From contig JAFFSR010000242.1 of assembly GCA_017163975.1 (NCBI GenBank), forward strand, positions 4,799,001 to 4,863,000: a stretch of DNA of 64,000 bases. Direction: 5' to 3'. The notes under the pieces are model-generated. The model was not told where the DNA came from, did not search any database, and saw only the letters and a list, made by a program, of their open reading frames with translations. Source of the DNA: Anastatus disparis. Its lineage: Eukaryota; Arthropoda; Insecta; Hymenoptera; Eupelmidae. A program made the position numbers and the translations under genes. Below, in pieces: positions 52,838 through 64,000 of the stretch. Numbering within the stretch: position 1 is the first letter of the stretch; each line of letters begins with the position of its first letter.

Positions 52838-52937
52838 ATGAAGTCTTGTACTGCATTGTGTGCATTCGTGCTCATCATTATTAGTTACATTTAAATTCAA
52901 GAAGTGATCTTGTTCGAAGATATCGGAGCTGATTAAG
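52835..52937 (+). other. Non-coding first exon (5' UTR) of the secreted-protein gene
   Basis: Inferred from the initiator at 52833-52837 and the donor AAG|GTATTT at 52937/52938. The intron runs 52938-53482 and ends in ATGATTGCAG, followed by a short 5' UTR before the ATG at 53536. The exon contains a complete 18-codon upstream reading frame (52838-52894, MKSCTALCAFVLIIISYI) that itself resembles a secretory leader. Its ATG lies about 3 nt from the predicted cap site, so most ribosomes would probably skip it. An alternative acceptor (GTGTGCAG, about 53515) is possible. Confidence 0.55.
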
Positions 52938-53535
52938 GTATTTATATATTTGTTATTTTTTTAATTAAATATTTTGTACCGAGAGAAAAAAATTTAAATT
53001 AATACTACTCGTTGATATAAATTTTGTTATTTTAAAAACTGTGAAATAAGAAAAATTAACAGATATATTATTTAATAATTTAAAAGCAATCGAAAAATTG
53101 GATTAAAATTAAAATCAATAAACAATTAATTATTTTTTTAAAAGTTTAATATCTATTTATTTTATATTATCATATTAATAATTTCAATTATTATTATGGT
53201 TTTCAATAAACATTCATGAGATTTATATTTAAATCTTACTAAAATATTTTCATTTTGCATAAACTTGAAATTCGTTGTAATAATATAATTTATTATTTTG
53301 AAAATAAATTAATTATTTATCATCATTTTATTATAAAAAATAATAATGTAAATAATATGTAATAATTAGATTTGATTCCTGTAATCCATATTTCGAAACT
53401 TACAATAAATATTATATGAACAAATTGTAATTGTTATTCTCTTTATAAATTAATAATTATTTTTTATTTTTTATGATTGCAGATATAAAAAAATAAACCT
53501 TTACCGAGTGTGCAGAAAAGTGATTGATCAGTGCA

Positions 53536-54003
53536 ATGGCATCTCTAACAAGTCTCGTTACTATTCTAACATTCCTTTGCTTAACGAAGAAAATTCAAGC
53601 CTCTCCATCTGAAACATTAAATTCATCGGAATCTCGATTATTAGCCGAATCACGAATGTTTCCTGACAAAGGATTGGTAATAGCCAAGAGTGACTCTTTT
53701 GAAAACAGCATGTTAGCTTACGCTTATTGCGATGGTAACGAACAAAAAGTTAACTGCAAAGTCTCGTTAAAAAATATTCAACTGAACACCAAAAACAGTT
53801 GTAACGTATTTTTGCGTACCGATGGCAATGATAATAAAATAATTAGCGAGACTATCCACGTTATACCTTATGCTAAGAGCAAAGTCACGTTGGTTTGGCT
53901 TGAAGATCGCAAGGAAGATTTGAAAAGCGATTATGAGACTATTGTTAGATTGCGCACTATTAACTTTCCAAATTGTTTGTCAACTGAAACAAGAGTTGTC
54001 TAA
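53536..54003 (+). CDS. Secreted four-cysteine protein of unknown family, 155 aa
   Basis: I do not recognise this protein. Seen: a hydrophobic leader of about 22 residues (cleavage likely after KKIQA, before SPSE), then a mature part of about 133 aa with four cysteines at 65, 74, 89 and 147 and no second hydrophobic segment. Alternating polar/hydrophobic stretches such as VTLVWLED and CKVSLKN suggest a beta-rich fold. The whole coding part lies in one exon starting at about 53483. It is preceded by a 545-nt intron and a non-coding exon at about 52835-52937 with its own TATA/initiator promoter. The ATG at 53536 was chosen because it directly precedes the leader. Two AATAAA signals follow the stop within 60 nt. 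Complete gene structure, leader and cysteines argue for a real gene. It could be a haemolymph, salivary or venom-type secreted protein, but that is only a guess. Confidence 0.8.
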   Translation: MASLTSLVTILTFLCLTKKIQASPSETLNSSESRLLAESRMFPDKGLVIAKSDSFENSMLAYAYCDGNEQKVNCKVSLKNIQLNTKNSCNVFLRTDGNDNKIISETIHVIPYAKSKVTLVWLEDRKEDLKSDYETIVRLRTINFPNCLSTETRVV

Positions 54004-54043
54004 TAATCGTGTGATTAAACAACTTTTTTGTTATTGATATTTT

Positions 54044-54056
54044 AATAAAAAATAAA
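54044..54056 (+). terminator. Poly(A) signals of the secreted-protein gene
   Basis: Two AATAAA hexamers (54044-54049 and 54051-54056) lie 40-53 nt after the stop codon, in a T-rich 3' flank. Confidence 0.55.
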
Positions 54057-54663
54057 ATTTTGTTAAAAAAATATAATGTAAAATGTGAATTCAAAGTCCT
54101 TCACGTACGATAGAAAATTGATCAAAAAATCGAAATTAATGTAATTAAAAATTATTTTTAATAAAGTATTGAAATAAATAAATCACAAATGTATAATCAT
54201 TGAACATAACCATTCCCCTTATAAAATTATACATCTTACTAAATAAAATAAAATGAAAATTCATCAAAAGTCTTATCCAATAAATGATTCAAGCTACTCA
54301 TATATAGAAATATTAATTAATTAACTTTTCAGAAAAATACATTACATGTATACATATGCAGTAATTAAATAAACAAACTAATTGTTAAAACAAATTTTTC
54401 AATTGAAAATAAAATATGTATGCTCATTTAGTCGAAACGTACAGCGACACATACACCAAAAGGAGGTATAACATAAATTTTCGTCTTTCGGTGGTTTTAA
54501 GTACACGTCGGCATATCGCCACGACATTAAAATAAAATTTCTAAATTCGGCAAGGAATATAACGCAACTGAAGCCATTAGCTCAAGCACGCTTAATCCGC
54601 TTATATAGTTGAGGAAGGGGGGGGTTAACGTTTATAAAGCCTTGGTATATGTATACCTTGGGT

Positions 54664-54684
54664 AGCAGTAGCAGTAGCAGTAGC
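54664..54684. repeat. (GTAGCA)n hexanucleotide repeat
   Basis: Three and a half GTAGCA units just after the near-palindrome GGTATATGTATACC. Confidence 0.8.
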
Positions 54685-54954
54685 ACACCAGTGTGTTTGA
54701 TGTGTTTAAAGATGGCAAGACGCGCGTACTTGTGAGATTCTATAATTATTCGCGCCTATATACGTGTACAGTATTTTAGAAAAGGATATAGTAAGGTCAG
54801 TATACGGTAGCACATAAGGTACGCTTGGGAAGTACCAGCGGCGGCGCGCTAATAATGGCTAGGTCCAGCTTGTGGTTGCGGCACGTTAGCCGAGAAAGCC
54901 AAGAGGTTTGTATAATCCTATTGAGAGGAGAAGGAGAGAACAAAAGACAAAGAT

Positions 54955-54991
<37 letters not shown>
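54955..54991. repeat. (GA)n microsatellite
   Basis: About 18 GA units. Confidence 0.95.
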
Positions 54992-54992
<1 letters not shown>

Positions 54993-57900
54993 TTCAAGTG
55001 GTATAGTAAAAGAGGGTGACAGGTTGGAGGTACTCCGCAGCTACGTTTAACTCTCCTATATGCTGCTTTGGTGCTACTGCTGCTTCAAACAGAATCGTCA
55101 AAGGTTCATCGACTATATAACAGAGAGGGTTAATCCTCTTGTTATATACTTCCCCCTTATGTTTCAACTTATAACGTCATCTTTGATTCTACTATTTCTA
55201 AGCTCTATATCTAGCCACCTGCTACTACTAGGCTATTGCCGCTTTTTGCGTTCATGGACTAGTTAAATAATAATCTAAAAGATACGATATAACTCGATAA
55301 TAAAATTACACACTGGTACTCAGGCTGAAAGTGCATATTTATTTCAGAAATTATTATAAATTGTAAATTTTTCAAATATTATTAAATAGAAAATTTTCAT
55401 ATAACTTTAAAATGAAAAACAGCTTGCTTAAAAGTCAATTAACAAATTTATTAGCTCTCAACATTTTGGTAACTGGTTTGTTATTCTCTTCAGTAGCTGC
55501 ATTGTATTATTTTTTTAGACCAACACGTAAATTTATTAATTGACTCGTAAGCAAATCGTTTTCCATTTTAAAATTCAAACTAACTTGTGTTTTAACATAA
55601 CATATTTTCGTATTACTTCAATAAAATGCAATAATCAATAAAATCCATCGAAAGATTAATTAGCGACAGTTAACGCAATATCACCCAGATGTAGCTATAT
55701 AAAAATGTCGAATATTTTTCTCATCTTCCTCTAAACGTATATAATAAGATATATCTATCATATATCCGAAAAATAAGATATAAAAAAATGTCTTGAGAGA
55801 GTTGGAGAGAGAGAGAAGAGGCCAAAAGTAATAACGAGAGGACAAATTGCTGCAGACGAAAATCTAAGGGTAAAATCTTGGGCAAGTAAGAGCGCACGTG
55901 TTATCTTTTGCTTTTTCGCTATATATACGCCGTATACATGTTTATTATTTAATAAAAATGTTATTGCACCGAAAGAGACACGCGCGCTTCTATATACGGA
56001 CGTATATATGTTGGATTTTTTTTTCTCTCTTTTTTTTTGGTGCAATAATACACGAAGACACGATTGGCGCGTCGCGACACACAAAAGAGAGAAAACAAGA
56101 AAACGATACCGCAGAAAGAAAAGACAAACAGACGAGAGTACCATATTGGCTTTGACTTTTCTTATCCTTATATATAAAGTTCTTTGCTTTTACCCTCTTA
56201 TCCAAGATATGACTGTTCCCCTTCCTTTCATCGATGACTTTCTTTTTTTTTTCTCTTCTCGACGGAGAAACACAAATTTAACTCTGCTTTTCTTTCTTTT
56301 TCCAAATTTTGTGTATGAATATACACTGGATGTGTTTGTAATATTTGACCAGACGCATATGGCAGAAGTATCTGTAAGTTCAAGGATTTGGAGTATTCTA
56401 TTTTTGGGAGTGGTTGAAAAAACGTTGAGCAAACATTATACTAATAAAGGTATTCGATTAAAATTATTAAATTTTGCAAAAGATTATTAAGTACGTAATA
56501 CATCTTGGTTCCTATCATTTAGATGAATTCTTGTATTCAAAATTACTCATATTTAACTATTTGGTTTTGCACATATTATGCAATTTTTAAATTAAAATCA
56601 CCTTATTACATAATTAGAATATCGTTGGTGCAAGCTTTAAAACTGTTTGATGTAATTATTTCCGATTCAAGTACAATAATGATTTTGTATATGGATTAAT
56701 TAATTATTTTATTAACATTATAACTATTATGAGGGCACTTTTAAACAATTAAGAAATAAATTTCCCCTTGACTACAAATGTACTCGACATCGATCGGTTC
56801 TCAAGAGTAACAGAATCTACAGCGTGAACCAGAGCGCACTAAAATCTTTGATCTACGAGGTTTGGTGCACACCATCCTCTTCTCCTCTCTTACCCTTGAG
56901 TGTAACTATATACGTTAAGCAAGCAAACATACATAATTGCCTAAAACTTTATCCATTTACAATGAAATTAATCATTTGCGCTAGAGTAAAGGTCTTAATA
57001 AATGAAGCCAAGGCTTTTCCTAATTTCCCATAGTCACCAATCCAAACTACAATTAAAAAGTCATCTAAAAGAAGTAGAAAAAAAATGAAAGAAAAATAAA
57101 AGTGAGAAAGAGAACATTAGTATTTGGTCTGGAGGTCTGAAGGAGGGTGGTTGAACTATTGGAGTACGAGAGAAACGCGAGTGTGTGTGTGTGTGTTTGT
57201 TGGTCTGGGGGTGCTGTTATAAACGAACGAAAGCGAATGATTTAAGCATCGCCGATAACGACCAAGGATAAATCAGCGAGAGAGATGTCGCGAACGCGAA
57301 GCTCGCGCGTTGCATTGGCCGTTGCACAACTGAAATCAATAATAATGGGCAGGAGCCATTAGTAAAATTAATAAATTATGCCTCACATTATGTGCGCATT
57401 GTGAGTCGTATATATATATACCTTTCTCTTTCACCTCCTACCCCTCCATCCCCCGCCAACGACTATACTTCTCTTTCGTGAACCTGTAATACACCGTAAA
57501 TCATATTAGTGAATAATCCACATCACCATAACGTTCGGCATATACCCCCCTCCTCTCCCGTCTCTTTTCCTCTTCTCGTGAAACGAGGTGCGAACGATAT
57601 GCGTTCGCGTTTTGTGTGTCGTAAAAGGTGGCTCTTTCTCTCTCTCTCTTGCTGTTCATATACAGTGTATACGCATTATTATGGAACAAAACTAAAACTC
57701 CTGCCGATTCGTGTGTGAATATAGATAAATGTATAGGCATGCCGTACGCGACATTGTCATTCAACCAGGCGCCAAAGCATCTCTCTCTCTCTCTCTCTCT
57801 CCTTCTCTTTCGTTTGTATTAACTATGAATTTCAGCTATCTTTCTCTCTTTTGGATTGGTCAATATCGATTTATATCGTGACGATTTATTGTACGATTCT

Positions 57901-59310
57901 CTCGAAAAGTCATCCGTAAACAAAAGCAACGGGAGAAAGGTTGTGCAAGAGCTTTGCCTTTGTTGAAATTGGAAATTTTCGAATTTTACCATTTTAGAAT
58001 GTATGTTCGTTTGTTTTTATTTAATTTTTTCAATGTTATCATTAAAGAATTTAGTAAACTGTAAATTACTATTGCATTAACGCTTTTAAAGTTATCTAAA
58101 AAGAAATGTCAATTATCTTTAAACTGAAGAAACTTTTTTCTCATTTACATAAGGAAGCTATCAGTTTAAACTAAATAGAACCCATATTGTTTCATTTGAA
58201 TAGATTTTTTAAAAATATGAAACTACTTATTTTTAAATCATCTATTCGATGTATTGAAAAAATATTAAGTAAATACAAAGTGTACTTATATTTATAAAAG
58301 GATTAATGAAAATTTGTCCATATCGAAGTTGCAACTTTACATCATCTATTTATGGATTTGCAATTCGATGCAGCAACAATAAGAGCGACGAGATATAAAG
58401 ATTGATACAAAGGCAAATATCAAATAATGATTAATAAAATCGTACAAAGTAATAAATGTTTAATCCCGGCGCTAAACAAAATTTTTTGAAGGTATATTTA
58501 TTTTAAGATTCATTAATAAACAGTGGTCCGTAACAAACGAGAATTGAAAGTATTGCATTTTGATAACGACTCAATACAACAATCACATTAACACGAACGA
58601 GCAGCAGCAGCAGCCGAGAGAGGCATAGGGTTGAAGTGGTAACAAAATCCTCGTGTAATCCCTTTCTTCAAAAGCAATAACGTATCCTACAATCGCGTCG
58701 CCTGGGCGCATCAAGAGCTTTTTCTGTTTCAGTCAAAAAAAAGGAAGAAAAAAAATCGGGAAAATAAAGGCAAAAAAAAGCAAAAGAGCGAATAACTGAG
58801 AGACATGAGAAAGAATGAGAAGGTATAAGAGAAAAGAGGGAGCGGAGTAAAAGAACCGTTTTACCCAGAAGGTTAGGTATCTATCGACGAGGGCATAGCT
58901 TCCTATTAGTGAGGCACTTCATACAGACGGTTGATATCCGAGGGAGCGCGAAAACGCGTTTTCCGTAGCGCCTCGCCGATATCGTATAAATGTGTCGTTA
59001 ATTACTTACTCCCTCGTCCCATTTTTCCACCCCCTTTGCTCTTTCCCTCTCTCTTAGTTTCATATATACGTGTATCTATGAGTCAGTAGCTCCTTTCTCC
59101 TCGTTTTATAAGCGTTCTCGTCGTACCAAGAGGTGTTAGTATCTTCCTCTTTCTCTGTTCTTCTTTTTTTTTTTTTTGTTCCTCTGGCATCATCTCTTTT
59201 TCCTCTTCGGCGTAGCTTTTCCTCTTCTCTCTTGGCGCGCAGAGGCACACGTTATGGCTCAGCGTGTTAAGGAAACTAATGTTTATTTGAAAAACTAATT
59301 GAACGGGACT

Positions 59311-59338
59311 CTCTTTCTCTCTCTCTCTCTCTCTCTCG
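59311..59338. repeat. (CT)n microsatellite
   Basis: About 13 CT units, followed at once by GCGTCTACAGCC. Confidence 0.9.
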
Positions 59339-60335
59339 CGTCTACAGCCAGCAATTAAACGAGATTACTAGCACCACGCCAACGTCGTAGTAGTATAGCG
59401 TCGAACAACGCGAGAGGCGAGCTTTCGCGACATCGAGAAGAGAGAAGAAAGAGGAGAAAGAGGAAGAAGAGGACTAAAATAGAGAGAAAGAGAAAAGAGA
59501 AGGGATTAGATAGCACAGTAAGATACGGGCCACGTAATGTTTAACTACGGCTTCTCTACTACTACTACCATACCACCGCAGCATAGTAGCAGCAACGGTG
59601 CTACTGCTGCTACTGCTGGACCAACCTCTGAAGTGCCTGCCAATAATTAATTGTTAGTTCGTTGTAGATTCTATACAGCAGCCTCTATGCTGCTATATAC
59701 CGATATTCCACCTATGTATACGATTTTACCAGAGCAACCTGCTATACCTTTTCTCTTACTCTATGGGGCTTAACTTAGTAGGTATTAAGTGTCTTTTGTT
59801 ATCGGAAAAGAATATACGAAGATAACTGCGCATATTGTATGCTTAGCTCTCATTTTTTTTCCTCCTCTTCTTCTTCTTCTATTTTTCTTATGAAAGAGGC
59901 CGCACATATTTGAAGCAATGTTAATTGTTTGAAAAAAACCTAACTTTTACTTCTTTTTACATTATCTTTTGTTTGGAGTACTCGGGATTTGTTTTGTTAT
60001 GATTAAAATTTCTTAACTAAAGTATATAAAGATATAGTCTTTGTGGAAACTTTTTTAAAGATTCTAAAGATTAAAGAATAAGGAAGAAATTAATTAGATT
60101 ATAGATATTGTTTTATTGTTTTAAGTAATCACTTATTATTTCAATTAGGAAATCAACTATAAATCATAGTAAAATAATAAACTGCTCTAATGAATAAAAG
60201 AGAAAACCCTTCGGTTATCGCACTTTTTATTTTAAAAAGTCATGCTTATTGAAATTAATTTATTTTTAACAAAGATAAAACGATGAAAGGTTATCGAATC
60301 GTGATAAGTAAATTTGTTCGATAAAAATCCATCGT

Positions 60336-60372
60336 TATAAATATCCGCGACAAATGCAGTCAAAACACCAGT
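60336..60372 (+). promoter_or_regulatory. Candidate TATA promoter of the divergent UGT
   Basis: TATAAATA at 60336-60343 with initiator-like GCAGTC and CCAGT at about 60356-60372, 110-150 nt before the ATG at 60484. The spacing (22 or 34 nt) is not ideal, so the exact start site is uncertain. Confidence 0.45.
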
Positions 60373-60483
60373 AGTCGATGTGTTACTTATATTAATTTAA
60401 AGCATAATTTATGTTTCGTAGTTATCATAAAGTACAGTTCATAAACAATTAAAACATTTTCATCGCAAAAAGATTACAGCATC

Positions 60484-62699
60484 ATGCTCGTATCGAATAT
60501 TATATTAATATTCCTCATATTTGAAATATCTCTATGCAATTCTTATAGAATTCTTGCTATATTTCCATTTACCGGAAGAAATCATAACAATGTGCTTCAA
60601 CCAATGGCAATGACACTTGCTAATAAGGGACATCAGGTTGATGTCATTACTTATTTTCCATTGAAAGAACCTGTACCTAATTACACAGACGTTGTTAAAC
60701 TTCCACTTCGTGATTATCCAAGGATAAGTTATGAATTTGTCGTTGACCGTGATAAGGAGCATAAATGGCTTGGTGAACAAACTAAAAATATATGCAGTTT
60801 ACTTGGGCATCCACAGATAGCAAATTTAATTAAAAATCCACCAACCAATCCATCTTATGATCTTCTTTTAGTCCACGTAAGCAAAACACATATTTATTTA
60901 CACTATAATGAATTAATTTTATGTTTAATTTATCTGTGATTGGCATAATTTAAATCTAGTTTTTGAGTGGTGATCAATGTTTAGCCGCTATTGGTTATCA
61001 TTGGGATATACCAGTTGCTGGTGTCATAACAACTGCTCCCTATCCTCAACTGAGATCTTTTATTGGCGAACCATTAAATTTGGCAGTTTATCCAAATCAT
61101 TATGGACTTTACAAAGATAAATTGAATTTTTGGGATCGGCTTTACAATGTGATCAAGACCCACGAATTTTTATATAAATATCATAAACATATGGCTGTGC
61201 AAGATGATTACATTAAAAAATATATTAGCGATGATATGCCAAGTTATCGTGAATTAGAGACTAAAGTATCCATATTATTTAGTAATTCACATTATTCATT
61301 TTATGGTGTCAAACCCAAAATACCAGCGCTCATTGAAATCGGTGGAATTAATATAAAAAACGATAGTTCAACGCTTAGTCCAGTAAGAAAAATCATGCCT
61401 TATCTTTATGTCATTGTTATTAATTTTATCTTATCATGCTGCATGATTTGACTATTCTGCTATCGGTCAATTATATAATTTTTTAATTACATCATTTTTT
61501 TCTTAATTGTTCTCCTGCAGAGTTTAAAGAAATACCTTAACGAAAGTAAACACGGATTCATTTACTTTTCCTTTGGCTCTCTACTTGCAATTGAAACTTT
61601 ACCTAACGACATTATTGAAAGATTTTATAATGTTTTTCGTAAAGTATCGCCTGTTAGGATTCTTATGAGAGCACCACAGCCTGATGCTCTGCCAAAAAAT
61701 TTACCCGATAACGTGCTTGTGCACACGTGGTTACCTCAACAACAAATTTTACGTAAGATTATTTCTATTATTATTTAAAATTATTGAATGATGGTTAATG
61801 CTATAATTAGTCTCGTTCAAAATTATGATACCATCATAAGATTACAGTTTAATAATTTAACTAAAAAATTTTGGCGATTTTTTATATAATTGCACGGATA
61901 CAGTGAAGTTTATTCAGGGTATATAAATAAATTGTTATAATAATAAAAATTATAATTAAAATGATTTCAAATATATAAAACATTTGACAATGTTAAAAGT
62001 ATTCAGAAAAGCAAGAATATTTAAACAAATAATTTCAAACAACAAATATAATTCTTTCAGAACATCCTAACATCAAGGCATTTGTATCTCACGGAGGAGG
62101 TTTAGGAACTCAGGAGGCTATTTATTACAAGATACCCATGATATGTGTACCATTCTTTGCAGAACAGTACACCAATTGTGGTATTCTATCTCATAAAAAT
62201 ACTTCGATTGTGATAGATATTAGAACAGCTGAACAAGATGATTACGATAACGTTTTTCAAGAAATTCTGACAAATCCATTATACAAGTGTGTTTTTGTTC
62301 AAGTCTATTATAATTAAATTATTTAATATAAAAACCTTAAAATATTACACATATTACAGATTGTTAAATAATTGCATGTATTTTTATTAAAGGATCTCAA
62401 TGAAGAAATTTTCTAGTCTATATTGGGATCGCACCCGATCACCGCAAGACGAAGTAACGTATTGGATCGAATATGTGATTCGTCATGGTAAAAATGTTTT
62501 GAGATCTCCTGCTGTTGACTTGAAATGGTGGCAAATAGATCTTCTCGATGTTTACGCTTTTATATTAATAAGCACAATAATCTTCTTGTTTGTTTTAATT
62601 ATTATCATTAAATCAATATGTAGCTTATTTGTAAGAAAATTATTTTCAAGAATAATGATAGCTAATAAGATTATAAATTCTAGTAAGAAATTAAATTAG
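60484..62699 (+). CDS. UDP-glycosyltransferase (insect UGT), divergent cluster member, five exons
   Basis: Exons: 60484-60876, 60960-61382, 61521-61752, 62061-62286, 62393-62699; introns GT-AG with phases 0, 0, 1, 2. The joined frame is 1581 nt, 526 aa, without stops. Exons 2 and 3 (423 and 232 nt) match the two UGTs at 36-43 kb exactly; exon 1 is 21 nt shorter, exon 4 is 3 nt longer and exon 5 is 33 nt longer. Seen: signal peptide (about 1-19), His34 in FPFTGRNH as probable catalytic base, signature from FVSHGG to PFFAEQ at about 357-385, transmembrane segment at about 479-497, and a 29-residue cytosolic tail ending KKLN, a canonical KKxx ER-retrieval signal. The residue aligned with the dyad acid (Glu138 in the other copies) is His131, though Asp136 lies close by. 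It is clearly an older paralogue from the same cluster. Likely an ER-membrane detoxification or endobiotic-conjugating enzyme; substrate unknown. Confidence 0.93.
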
Positions 62700-62761
62700 T
62701 TTAATTTTTTATAAGAAAAGTATTGTTATAAGAATCTTATATAAAAGATCTCTTGATATGC

Positions 62762-62767
62762 AATAAA
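62762..62767 (+). terminator. Poly(A) signal of the divergent UGT
   Basis: AATAAA 63 nt after the stop at 62699, followed by a T/G-containing stretch. Confidence 0.5.
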
Positions 62768-64000
62768 TATTATTTTATGTTATAAGGATTTTTTTAAAGG
62801 TGATAAAAATAATTGAATGATATGTTAAATGAATTCAGAGAAATTGTAATTTTGCAATTTGAATTTAAAATGATAATATTTTTAATCTTTGTTGCATTTA
62901 AATATTTAGATTTCGTTTGAAGCATTTATAAATCATTATTAATCTTGCCTAGGAATTTTTTTGAAAAAATTGTTATATGTGTTGTATTTTTTACTGTACA
63001 AATAATTGTCTACTTTGATATGACAGTTCGACAATTGTACTAAAGACATTAAGTCTTTCTGAATTTTTCACAAATTAAAAGCTATTGATTAAAATTAATA
63101 TTATTGATTTCATGATTTATTATAATAAAAAGTTATTAACACCTCACCAATTTAGTTATTTATTAATTTCGCATATATTTGATAAAAAGTTTTAAAAAGT
63201 TTTCAATCATATAAAAATGACTTCATATTTTTTCTTTCAACTTTGTTTGTATTATATTATATTTTCTTTGCAAGTCTTGAAAACGTAACTTTTTGTTGTA
63301 AATATCTCAATATTTACATTTTTATATATTTCTTTAATAAATTTAAAATAACCGAAATTGTAATTTAAATAAGTTTATCTTAAAATATGTTTGAATTCTC
63401 TTAAAAAAATTATCAATTAATCTAAACACATAAAAATAACTACTATTCTTTTTTATGCCTCATAAATTCAAATAAAAATATATTAACAACATTAATTGAA
63501 AAAAAAAAAAACCTGTTAAAATATATTCCTTTTCCTTCTACAACATTTTGGCAGACTTTATGCTTCCACTTATTTCGGGTTCCCTTCAACATATTATGTC
63601 ATGACAATAAATTTCGAAGGCACGAAGTTTTGACCAAACCCTTTTTCTTCTCCCTCTGCTCTTCTCTTCGTCATGGTCCATCCTCATTGTGTCGTACGCC
63701 GGCTAACGCTTTTACACTCCAACCCCTCGTAATCTCATACTGGAGACCTCTTGTGCTTGTACTATACAAGTATACTAGTACATTTTAGGTACAAGTTAAG
63801 TAGAATAGAAGGTTATATCTTTAGAATGTATATATGTTGTTCTATGGCTGCGATGTTGACCGTTGATTTTACGCTGTACATAAAATCGAAAATACCTATC
63901 AATGCATTACGATTTTTGTAAGACTTTTTTTTTTTAAATAAAATAATTATTATACTAGTAAAATATAGAATACTTCTATAGTCAATGATTACATACTTTA
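62768..64000. other. No gene recognised; AT-rich 3' flank of the third UGT
   Basis: About 750 nt of very AT-rich DNA, then a more complex stretch (63540-63900) with CT-rich words. No open frame of interest; the next gene, if any, is outside the window. Confidence 0.5.

Larger units (their letters stand above)
54057..60335. other. No gene recognised between the secreted-protein gene and the third UGT
   Basis: Microsatellites at 54664, 54955, 57780 and 59311. A GTAGCAGCA / TGCTGCTAC hairpin lies within about 59586-59615. A GC-richer, non-repetitive patch occurs at about 57230-57400. Frames at 55758-56490 and 57501-57764 are tract-driven or lack domain-like sequence. Confidence 0.5.

Overview
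The window looks like nuclear DNA of an insect. The three clear protein genes in 35-63 kb are intron-containing UDP-glycosyltransferases (UGTs) of the insect membrane-bound type. A fourth, small spliced gene encodes a secreted protein. Everything else is AT-rich DNA crowded with (GA)n/(CT)n, (AT)n and trinucleotide microsatellites plus short transposon remnants. A parasitoid-wasp-like hymenopteran is a plausible guess from base composition and microsatellite style, but that is inference; nothing here fixes the species. There are no bacterial operons, no CRISPR array and no rRNA.

Layout. 1-35 kb: no gene I can defend. Homopurine/homopyrimidine blocks of roughly 0.5-1 kb alternate with very AT-rich blocks. 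They are interrupted by a tRNA-derived SINE (about 9.13-9.36 kb, minus strand), long (AT)n runs (14.1, 20.8, 28.2 kb), a split direct repeat (20.6/21.3 kb) and a composite palindrome-rich element (22.55-23.74 kb). The composite element has about 40-bp inverted ends, a 20-bp minisatellite, two 233-bp tandem units each with a GC hairpin, and end-to-end foldbacks. 35.19-43.27 kb: a tandem duplication of a roughly 4-kb unit, each copy carrying one intact five-exon UGT gene (521 aa each). 43.3-52.8 kb: no gene; a foldback MITE (44.77-44.94 kb) and a second SINE copy (45.17-45.39 kb). 52.8-54.06 kb: a TATA/initiator promoter, a non-coding first exon, a 545-bp intron and a 155-aa secreted protein of unknown family. 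54.06-60.3 kb: no gene, microsatellite-rich. 60.34-62.77 kb: a third, more divergent UGT (526 aa) with identical intron phases. 62.77-64 kb: AT-rich, nothing recognised.

How the genes relate. All three UGTs are on the plus strand and share four introns with phases 0, 0, 1, 2. Exon 2 (423 nt) and exon 3 (232 nt) have identical lengths in all three, so they form a local UGT cluster grown by tandem duplication. The family conjugates small lipophilic molecules (plant toxins, pigments, hormones, insecticides) to a UDP-sugar in the ER lumen. The two recent copies differ mostly in the acceptor-binding half and little in the UDP-sugar-binding half, the usual pattern when substrate range diversifies. 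All exon junctions were assigned by eye from GT/AG signals and reading-frame continuity, with no transcript evidence.
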